Both the position numbers and the translations under genes were made by a program. From NCBI GenBank assembly GCA_903872005.1, contig CAIQJD010000185.1, positions 1 to 6,317 of the forward strand: a stretch of 6,317 bases of DNA, in the 5' to 3' direction. Of this stretch, positions 1 to 6,317 are shown piece after piece (position 1 is the first letter of the stretch; the number at the start of each line of letters is the position of its first letter). The notes under the pieces were generated by a model. The model was not told the DNA's origin. It worked only from the letters and a program-made list of their open reading frames with translations, and ran no database searches. This DNA is from an uncultured bacterium (GTDB taxonomy: Bacteria; Chloroflexota; Anaerolineae; JACIWP01).

Positions 1-454
1 ATGATGGTTGTAATCACCTCGTGCGCGCCGAAGCGGACGCGCAGGTAGCCGGGGATGGCGGCCCAGAGCGCGGCGGCCAGGATGCCGGCCAGCATCGCCA
101 GGGGGAGGTGAATCAGGAGCGGCAGGCCGGTCACGTTGTAGCCGACCCAGACGGCGGCAATCTGGCCGATGTAGTATTGCCCTTCGACGCCGATGTTGAA
201 AAGACCACAACGGAAGCCCAAGCCCACGCCCAACGCCAGCAGGATGTAGGGCGTGCTGGCGACCAGGGATTCGCCCAGGGCGCGTTTCTTGAAAAGCGCG
301 CCGTCCAGCAGTCCCTTGTAGGCTTGCAGGGGATCGGCGCCGGAGGCCCACATGACCAGGCCGCCCAGGATCAATGCGGTTACGACGGCCAGCAGGGGGA
401 TGCCCAGCTTGTAGAGGAGGTAGCCGGCGCTGCGTCGCTCATGCGGGGTTTCGC

Positions 455-458
<4 letters not shown>
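1..458 (-). CDS. ABC transporter permease, NupB/YufP-like (BPD_transp_2 family), 3' end beyond window
   Basis: This gene encodes the N-terminal 152 residues of an inner-membrane permease that would form the transport channel with the ATPase encoded just upstream. My translation begins MSETPHERRSAGYLLYKL and gives a first hydrophobic segment (about residues 18-37). It continues through ADPLQAYKGLLDGAL to the family's hallmark stretch LGFRCGLFNIGVEGQYYIGQ at about residues 77-96, then further hydrophobic segments and a GYLRVRFGAHEVITTI motif at the edge. These motifs are typical of the first permease of BMP-type nucleoside or simple-sugar importers (NupB/YufP, the branched-chain/ribose permease superfamily). 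The start is ATG at 458, because its ATGA overlaps the ATPase stop and a GGAGAG ribosome-binding site lies 6 nt upstream. The 4-bp overlap implies translational coupling. The reading frame is open to position 1, so the C-terminal half is missing from view. The substrate is inferred from the operon, not from this protein. Confidence 0.93.
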
Positions 459-2008
<1,550 letters not shown>

Positions 2009-2012
2009 AGTT

Positions 2013-2019
2013 TCCCCCC
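2013..2019 (-). promoter_or_regulatory. Ribosome-binding site of the ATPase gene
   Basis: The minus strand reads TGGGGGGAAACT directly before the ATG at 2008, so a purine-rich Shine-Dalgarno sequence (GGGGGGA) is at suitable spacing. It lies just after the intergenic stem-loop and fixes the start of the ATPase gene. Confidence 0.6.
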
Positions 2020-2032
2020 AGGATAAACCGAA

Positions 2033-2067
2033 AGGGGCGAGCCTGATGGTTGATCAGGCCCGCCCCT
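2033..2067 (-). terminator. Intergenic stem-loop after the receptor gene (partial terminator or mRNA 3'-end stabiliser)
   Basis: In the minus-strand transcript the arms AGGGGCGGGCCUGAU (2067 to 2053) and AUCAGGCUCGCCCCU (2047 to 2033) pair over 15 bp around a 5-nt loop. The pairing is perfect except for one G-U wobble. On the plus strand the same position is an unpairable A-C, so the structure fits RNA made from the minus strand. The stem begins 15 nt after the receptor stop codon and is followed by UUUCGGUUUAU, a broken U-tract. I infer partial termination or protection of the upstream mRNA from 3' exonucleases; either would give more receptor than ATPase and permease. A strong full terminator is less likely, because the ATPase gene has no room for its own promoter in the remaining 24 nt. 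Confidence 0.65.
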
Positions 2068-2082
2068 CGCGATGAGCCGGCT

Positions 2083-4080
2083 TTAGGGCTTGTAGCCGGT
2101 CACGAGCGTACCGGCTTTCAGCCCGTCAGTGGCCTTCTGGACCTTGGTCTTGCAATCCTGGGAGATCTTGCTGTCCCAGTCATGGTACGGGGCCAGGCCG
2201 ATGCCGCCGTTCTTGAGGTTGGAGGTGAAGACGCCGGCCTTGAGCGCGCCGGTCGCCAACGCCTTGATCGCCTCGTACACCGCGACGTCCACGTTCTTGG
2301 CCGCGCTGGTGATCAGGGCGTCCTTGACTTCGGGGTAGGTCAAGTACTGGTCAACGTCCACGCCGATGCCCATGAGGCCCTTCTCTTTAGCCGCCAGGAG
2401 GCCGCCGTTGCCGGTGTTGCCGCCGACGCCAAAGATGACGTCCGCCTTCTTGTCAATCATCGCCAGGCCGACTTCCTTGCCCTTGGCGGGATCCACGAAG
2501 GACGGGATGTACTGGTTGAGGGCCTGGATGTTCGGGTTGACCGACTTCGCGCCGTTCTGGTAGCCGACGACGAAGCGGATGACCGGTGGGATTTCCATGC
2601 CGGCCACGGAGCCGATGACGCCGCTCTTGCTCATGCAGGCGGCGAGGACGCCGGCCAGGTAGCCGACTTCATCTTCCTGGAACATCAGGCTGGTGACGTT
2701 CTTCAGGCCGCCGTCGGCATAGCAGTCTTTGACCGTGTCGGGGCAGGCGGCAGAGTCTTTGGTGGGGAAGTAGGACACGTCAATGATGGCGAACTTGATA
2801 TTGGGGTATTGTTTCGCCTTCGCTGCCGTGACGTCGCCCATCAGGAAGCCGACGGAGATGATCATGTCGTAGCCTTCGGTGGCGAAGGTGTCAATGTTCT
2901 TCTCGTAGTCGGTGACTTGCTTGGATTCGATGTAGCGCGGGGTGACTTCCAGGCCCAGGTCCTTGGCCGCCTTCTCCACGCCGGCCCAGGCCGACTGGTT
3001 GAAGGACTTGTCATTCACGCCGCCGGTATCGGTGACGAGGCCGACTTTGATCTTCTTGTTGACCTGCGGCGCGGGGGTCGCCGGCTTGGGCGTGGGCGGC
3101 TTGACCGCCTCTTCCAGGTTGATGTTCATGGACTTGGCTGTGGCGCGCACGGGGTCGAAGGCGGCGTCCGTGCCGTCCTGCAGGCCGCTGATCTGGTAGA
3201 TGGCCTTGAGGACTTCGGCGCCCTTCTCGTCCTTAGCGATGGCCTTGAGGCCGTCCTTGAGCTTGGTCTTGACGTCAGCCGGCAGGTCGACGCGCACGCT
3301 CACCGTGTCATTGGGGATCGGGTCGGTGTACATCAAGATCTCGACCTTGTCCTTGACATCGGGGAAGTCCTTGGCGATGGTGGTGCGGGCGTCATCGTAG
3401 CAGGCGCCGGCGTCCACCTGGCCCTTATAGACGGCCAGGACGGCGGCGTTGTGCGAGCCGGCGAAGACCGCTTCCACGTCCTTTTGCGGATCCAGGCCCT
3501 TCGCCTTGAGGAGCGCGCCAGGGTATAGCCAGCCGGAGGCCGAGGCGGCGTCCACGAAGGCGAACTTCTTGCCCTTCAGCTCTTCCAAAGACTTGAGGTT
3601 GGGGTTCTTCTCTTTGTTGTAGATGATCTGGCTCTTGTACGTTGCCGTGCCATTGCGCTCGGTGATGAGCAGCACTTCGGCCTTGTACTTGTCATGGGCC
3701 AGCACATAGGCGAAAGGAGCCAGCCAGACGATGTCGGCTTTGCCGGCGCCCATGGCTTCGATGGCCGCGGCGTAGCTGGTGGAGACGGATGAGGCCGTGA
3801 CGAGGCCGGTCTTATCCTTGATGAGCTTGTCCAGTTCTTTCGCGCCGGCCAGAATGGCCTGGGTGTCGCCCGAGGGGACGAAGATCTGCACCAGAGGCTT
3901 GGCTTCGGTGCCGACTTGGGCGGCCGGGGCTTTGGTCGCTTCGGGCGCTTTGGTGGCCGCGGGGGCTTGGGTAGCCGCGGGGGCCGTCGTGGGCGCGGGG
4001 GTGGCGGCCGGCGTGCAGCCGCTCAATAGGGTTGTTAGGATCACGAGCAGACTGATCGTTACGAGCATCCACTTACGCAT
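2083..4080 (-). CDS. Substrate-binding lipoprotein fusing a PhnD-like domain to a BMP/PnrA-like domain
   Basis: This 665-residue protein is an exported, lipid-anchored receptor of an ABC importer. Residues 1-22 are a lipoprotein signal ending LLSGC, with Cys22 as the lipid site. Residues 23-60 are an Ala/Thr/Pro/Lys tether. Residues 62-325 match the PhnD phosphonate/phosphate-binding family: SVSTSYAAAIEAM (98-110), ADIVWLAPFAYVLA (115-128), VDAASASG (176-183), YDDAR (228-232), PIPNDTV (254-260) and FDPVR (308-312). A second tether, PTPKPATPAPQ (329-339), leads to a complete BMP/PnrA domain at about 343-662. That domain shows VGLVTDTGGVNDKSFNQSA (346-364), FQEDEVGYLAG (467-477), VGGNTGNGG (552-560) and GVDVDQY (573-579). 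BMP receptors alone are usually about 350 residues, so the PhnD part is an addition. The start at 4080 has AGGAGG 9 nt upstream and an immediate signal peptide. The following ATPase and permease genes belong with the BMP half; no PhnC/PhnE partner is visible. Both domain assignments are strong; the ligands are unknown. Confidence 0.93.
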   Translation of the reverse strand: MRKWMLVTISLLVILTTLLSGCTPAATPAPTTAPAATQAPAATKAPEATKAPAAQVGTEAKPLVQIFVPSGDTQAILAGAKELDKLIKDKTGLVTASSVSTSYAAAIEAMGAGKADIVWLAPFAYVLAHDKYKAEVLLITERNGTATYKSQIIYNKEKNPNLKSLEELKGKKFAFVDAASASGWLYPGALLKAKGLDPQKDVEAVFAGSHNAAVLAVYKGQVDAGACYDDARTTIAKDFPDVKDKVEILMYTDPIPNDTVSVRVDLPADVKTKLKDGLKAIAKDEKGAEVLKAIYQISGLQDGTDAAFDPVRATAKSMNINLEEAVKPPTPKPATPAPQVNKKIKVGLVTDTGGVNDKSFNQSAWAGVEKAAKDLGLEVTPRYIESKQVTDYEKNIDTFATEGYDMIISVGFLMGDVTAAKAKQYPNIKFAIIDVSYFPTKDSAACPDTVKDCYADGGLKNVTSLMFQEDEVGYLAGVLAACMSKSGVIGSVAGMEIPPVIRFVVGYQNGAKSVNPNIQALNQYIPSFVDPAKGKEVGLAMIDKKADVIFGVGGNTGNGGLLAAKEKGLMGIGVDVDQYLTYPEVKDALITSAAKNVDVAVYEAIKALATGALKAGVFTSNLKNGGIGLAPYHDWDSKISQDCKTKVQKATDGLKAGTLVTGYKP
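3058..3102 (-). other. Inter-domain Pro/Ala/Thr tether between the PhnD-like and BMP-like halves
   Basis: This stretch encodes residues 327-341, including PTPKPATPAPQ. Its composition resembles the tether that follows the lipid-anchor cysteine at the N-terminus. It marks the domain junction and suggests a flexible hinge letting the two binding domains move independently. Confidence 0.75.
3916..4014 (-). repeat. Low-complexity coding repeat: lipoprotein tether
   Basis: This stretch encodes residues 23-55, built from short Ala-Pro/Ala-Thr units such as PAAT, KAPEATKAP and QAPAATKAP. On the DNA this appears as repeated GCCGCGGGGGC-like blocks on the plus strand. It holds the binding domains away from the membrane after the lipid-bearing Cys22. 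Tethers of this composition are common in Chloroflexota lipoproteins. The tract is prone to slippage, so its length may vary between strains. Confidence 0.8.
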
Positions 4081-4089
4081 GGTGACTCT

Positions 4090-4095
4090 CCTCCT
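4090..4095 (-). promoter_or_regulatory. Ribosome-binding site of the receptor gene
   Basis: A perfect AGGAGG on the minus strand lies 9 nt before the ATG at 4080. It fixes the start, agrees with the signal peptide that follows, and suggests efficient translation, as expected for an abundant binding protein. Confidence 0.85.
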
Positions 4096-4195
4096 GAAAA
4101 AGTGTCTCCGCTAGGGTGCATGGAATGATCTCAGGTAAGGTGTTGGGCATTCCTCCTTTCGCACAGCTTTCGATGTGTCACAGGCAAAGTGAGAG

Positions 4196-4220
4196 GGCGG
4201 TCAACGCGTGCGTTGCCGCC
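4196..4220 (-). promoter_or_regulatory. Extended inverted repeat in the operon leader (operator or RNA hairpin)
   Basis: The core CAACGC-GT-GCGTTG (4202-4215) is a perfect 6-bp inverted repeat. It is flanked by GGCGG (4196-4200) and CCGCC (4216-4220), interrupted only by one extra base at 4201. As RNA it would form a stem of about 10 bp with one bulge and a 4-nt loop. As DNA it could be a repressor dyad. It lies about 130 nt downstream of the predicted transcript start, which favours an RNA role or an unrecognised second promoter. Confidence 0.45.
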
Positions 4221-4327
4221 TGTGTCAATGTCCTGTTCCGCAATGAAAAGGTCGCTATGTGCGTGCAGACTCATGCGGGAATTCCAGAAACTCTGGGTCA
4301 ACAGCCGGCCGCTTCGTGGACAATCGG

Positions 4328-4345
4328 CGCACGCGGCAGCGCGCG
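4328..4345 (-). promoter_or_regulatory. Hairpin at the predicted 5' end of the operon mRNA
   Basis: On the minus strand CGCGCGC and GCGUGCG pair over 7 bp around a UGCC loop, with one G-U pair. The hairpin starts about 6 nt after the predicted transcript start near 4351, where 5'-terminal stems often protect mRNA from decay. It is short and GC-rich, so chance formation is possible. Confidence 0.35.
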
Positions 4346-4357
4346 TCATCCATCAGC

Positions 4358-4386
4358 ATTATATCGCAGTTGAGGCGCGAAAGCAA
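4358..4386 (-). promoter_or_regulatory. Sigma70-type promoter of the transporter operon
   Basis: On the minus strand the -35 box TTGCTT (4386-4381) and a consensus -10 box TATAAT (4363-4358) are separated by exactly 17 bp. Transcription would start near 4351 and run toward the receptor gene. The -35 box lies only 11 bp after the ftsK stop codon. In such a GC-rich window a consensus TATAAT at ideal spacing is unlikely by chance. Confidence 0.75.
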
Positions 4387-4396
4387 GTGGCAAAAC

Positions 4397-6317
4397 TCAT
4401 TCCGGCGATGCGGCCGGCGTCGTGGGAGTGTTGCCCCTCTTGACCAGCACCTGGCGTGAATGGGTGGGGCCTTCTTCGGCTCCCACAATGCCTTTTTCTT
4501 CCATCAAATCAATCAGTCGGGCGGCGCGCGAGTAGCCGATGCGAAGCCGGCGTTGCAGCAGAGAAATAGACGCGCGGTCGCTATCCTGAATCACGCGCAC
4601 CGCTTCGTCGAAGAGATCATCCTTCTGTTCGGATTCTTTGGCGCGGGCAACCATGTCCTCCCATAGCGGCGGTTGGATGGGGAGCGTGTCCGCCAGGGGC
4701 GCCGGCTCGGCCCCGCCGCGCATGCCCTTCCAGTAGCGCACCAGCCGTTGCAGCTCTTGATCGGAGACGTAACAACCCTGGAGCCGGCGCAGTTTGGCCG
4801 AATCTGGCGACATGAAGAGCATATCGCCGCGCCCCAGGAGCTGGTCGGCGCCAACGGTATCCAGGATCACGCGTGAGTCCACCTGGCTGCTGACGGCGAA
4901 GGCGATGCGCGCCGGGAAGTTCGCTTTGATCAAGCCGGTGACCACGTCCACGCTGGGGCGTTGGGTGGCGATAATGAGGTGCATGCCGGTGGCGCGGGCC
5001 ATCTGGGCGATGCGGCAGATGTAGCGCTCGACTTCTTCCGGCGCGACCATCATCAGATCGGCCAGCTCGTCAATGACGATGATGATGAGGGGCAGTGGCT
5101 CTTCGGATTGGCTGAGCTGGCGCTGGTTGTAGCCTTCAAGGTTCCGCACGCCGGCTTTGGCGAACAATTGATAGCGCCGATCCATCTCGCGGGTGGCCCA
5201 TTGCAGCGTCCCGACCACGCGTTCCAGATCCACAATGACCGGCGAGAGGAGGTGCGGGATGCCATTGTAGGCGATCAGCTCGACGCGTTTGGGGTCTACC
5301 ATCAAGAAGCGCAGGCTGTCGGGCGTGTTGGTGCAGAGGAGGTCGGCGACGATGGCGTTGATGCAGACGCTTTTGCCGGAGCCGGTGGCGCCGGCGATTA
5401 GCAAGTGCGGCATGATTGCCAGGTCCGCGCAGACGGCCTGTCCCGATACGTCCTGGCCCAGGGCCATGCGTAGCGGCGAGTCCATCTCCTGGAATACTTC
5501 CGATTCCATGACGTTGCGCAGCGAGACGATGGACGTGCGGGCGTTGGGAACTTCGATGCCGACGATGGAGCGGCCGGGCACCGGCGCTTCGATGCGCAGG
5601 GGCGAGGCGGCCAGCGCCAGCGACAGGTCTTTGGCGAGCGCGGCGATACGCGAGACCTTGACTTTGGCCCGTTCGCCATCTTTCTTTTCCATGAAGCCGG
5701 GGGCAACGCCGAATTGGGTGACCGATGGCCCCTGGTTCACTTCGACCACGCGCGCCGGCACGCCGAAGCTCGCCAGGGTATCCTCGATGATGCGGACGCG
5801 CTCGCGCACCTCGTCCTGGCTCAACTCGACTTCGACGCCTTCTTCCAGGATGTCAGCGATATTCGGTAGCTGCCATTTCTGTCCGGCGCTGGCGACGCGG
5901 GGCAGCGCCGGTTCGGCCGGCGGAGCGGCGTTGGCCGGCGCGAAGCGGTCCGGGACGGGCGCGCCGGCGCCAGCCGGGGCGGTCGGCCGAGACGGCGGCG
6001 CGGCCGGGGGCGTCGGCGCGGCTGGCGTCGGTCGGCCAATGATGATGGGCGGGTGGGCAGAAGGGGCTGGATCGGCCGGCGGAAGCCACACTTCCACATC
6101 CTCGGGCGGAGCGACGGGCTGTGGGCGGACGAAGAGGCGTCGGATGCCCTGAGCCAGCCAGCGTGCGAAGTCGGTGACGGTGATGTCCAGCAAGAGGATC
6201 AGCGCGACGAAAAAGAGCACGAAGACGACGAACCATGCGCCGGCCATCCCGACGCCGCGTATCAGGAGCGAGGCCAGGGCATAGCCGATGTAGCCGCCGC
6301 CCTGTCCTTCGGCTGCG
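4397..6317 (-). CDS. ftsK: DNA translocase FtsK/SpoIIIE, C-terminal part, 5' end beyond window
   Basis: This gene encodes a membrane-anchored hexameric motor that pumps DNA through the division septum and helps resolve chromosome ends. The frame is open to the right edge: before the Met at 6247 it reads GGGYIGYALASLLIRGVG, typical of the region before the last membrane helix, so 6247 is an internal Met. Numbering from it, a membrane helix spans about 3-20 and a short Pro/Ala-rich linker about 41-120. The alpha/beta motor domains contain Walker A GATGSGKS at 286-293, DPKRVEL at 318-324, Walker B IIIVIDELAD at 388-397, and the motifs IATQRPSVDV and RIAFAVSSQVDSR. The gamma winged-helix domain at about 541-603 contains DRASISLLQRRLRIGYSRAARLID and GIVGAEEG, the part that reads polar DNA guide sequences in this family. 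All motor residues are intact. Whether it acts as FtsK or SpoIIIE cannot be decided from sequence. It precedes the transporter operon in the same direction without functional linkage. Confidence 0.97.
   Translation of the reverse strand, partial: AAEGQGGGYIGYALASLLIRGVGMAGAWFVVFVLFFVALILLLDITVTDFARWLAQGIRRLFVRPQPVAPPEDVEVWLPPADPAPSAHPPIIIGRPTPAAPTPPAAPPSRPTAPAGAGAPVPDRFAPANAAPPAEPALPRVASAGQKWQLPNIADILEEGVEVELSQDEVRERVRIIEDTLASFGVPARVVEVNQGPSVTQFGVAPGFMEKKDGERAKVKVSRIAALAKDLSLALAASPLRIEAPVPGRSIVGIEVPNARTSIVSLRNVMESEVFQEMDSPLRMALGQDVSGQAVCADLAIMPHLLIAGATGSGKSVCINAIVADLLCTNTPDSLRFLMVDPKRVELIAYNGIPHLLSPVIVDLERVVGTLQWATREMDRRYQLFAKAGVRNLEGYNQRQLSQSEEPLPLIIIVIDELADLMMVAPEEVERYICRIAQMARATGMHLIIATQRPSVDVVTGLIKANFPARIAFAVSSQVDSRVILDTVGADQLLGRGDMLFMSPDSAKLRRLQGCYVSDQELQRLVRYWKGMRGGAEPAPLADTLPIQPPLWEDMVARAKESEQKDDLFDEAVRVIQDSDRASISLLQRRLRIGYSRAARLIDLMEEKGIVGAEEGPTHSRQVLVKRGNTPTTPAASPE

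Larger units (their letters stand above)
4081..4396 (-). promoter_or_regulatory. Intergenic region and long 5' leader of the transporter operon
   Basis: This 316-bp gap between the ftsK stop and the receptor start carries no convincing gene. Read on the minus strand it contains, in order: a sigma70-type promoter, a GC-rich hairpin near the predicted transcript start, a CCAGA/TCTGG dyad (4284-4296), an extended inverted repeat (4196-4220), a TGTG-T-CACA dyad (4174-4182), an AAAGGAGG sequence without a well-placed start (4151-4158), and the AGGAGG site of the receptor gene. The predicted leader is about 270 nt, long for a transporter operon. I recognise no known riboswitch class in it. Confidence 0.6.

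Noticed and set aside
2050..3528. Long plus-strand open frame of 492 codons opposite the receptor gene
   Set aside because: It is antisense to a protein with clear domain motifs. Its translation is rich in Asp, Val, Gly and Ala without recognisable domains, as expected from the complement of GC-rich coding DNA.
3106..3897. Separate phnD gene followed by a separate BMP gene
   Set aside because: There is no stop codon, second signal peptide, lipobox or internal ribosome-binding site with a start between the halves; the frame is continuous through the tether.
4129..4134. CTGAGA on the minus strand as part of a TPP riboswitch
   Set aside because: The other conserved TPP element (CTGATCTGGGTAATACC-like) is absent downstream, so the hexamer is a chance match.
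4223..4228. Consensus TTGACA on the minus strand as a second -35 box
   Set aside because: No -10-like hexamer occurs 16-18 bp downstream; the sequence there is GC-rich and reads around GTTGAC.
4131..4349. 72-codon minus-strand frame in the leader, starting near the predicted transcript start
   Set aside because: It has no ribosome-binding site, would need leaderless translation, and its Cys/Arg/Ala-rich translation resembles no known family. It is more likely leader RNA.
4081..4351. Purine riboswitch controlling a nucleoside importer
   Set aside because: Expected conserved core sequences of the purine aptamer and its two pairing loops are not found. The promoter TATAAT alone is not evidence.
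5289..6152. Plus-strand open frame of 287 codons opposite ftsK
   Set aside because: It is a shadow frame with Ser/Arg/Ala/Gly-rich low-complexity translation over the FtsK motor and linker coding region, and no family motifs.

Overview
The window is GC-rich and carries four genes, all on the minus strand. In transcription order (right to left) they are the 3' part of an ftsK/spoIIIE-type DNA translocase gene, a 316-bp intergenic region with a promoter, and then a transporter operon. The operon encodes a two-domain substrate-binding lipoprotein, a double-ATPase ABC subunit and the start of a membrane permease that runs off the left edge. No rRNA, tRNA, mobile element or CRISPR array was seen. 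The organism is probably a member of the Chloroflexota (Anaerolineae-like). This is inferred from the Ala/Thr/Pro/Lys-rich tether after the lipobox, the GC-rich coding style and the gene families; no marker gene proves it.

Region by region: 4397-6317 encodes the last membrane helix, a Pro/Ala-rich linker, the ATPase motor and the DNA-reading gamma domain of FtsK. 4081-4396 holds a strong sigma70-type promoter (TTGCTT, 17 bp, TATAAT) only 11 bp past the ftsK stop, followed by an unusually long leader of about 270 nt with several inverted repeats and a strong ribosome-binding site. 2083-4080 encodes a lipoprotein that fuses a PhnD-type (phosphonate/phosphate-like) binding domain to a BMP/PnrA-type (nucleoside) binding domain. 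2009-2082 is an intergenic spacer with a 15-bp stem-loop. 455-2008 encodes a NupA/YufO-type ATPase, and its stop codon overlaps the start of a NupB/YufP-type permease (1-458) by 4 bp.

The last three genes fit a nucleoside (BMP-family) ABC importer: receptor, ATPase, permease 1, with permease 2 expected beyond the left edge. What does not fit is the extra PhnD-like domain at the N-terminus of the receptor, since no PhnC/PhnE partner is visible. This fusion is the main item worth a second look. The stem-loop after the receptor gene probably sets a high receptor-to-transporter ratio, and the long structured leader may regulate the whole operon.
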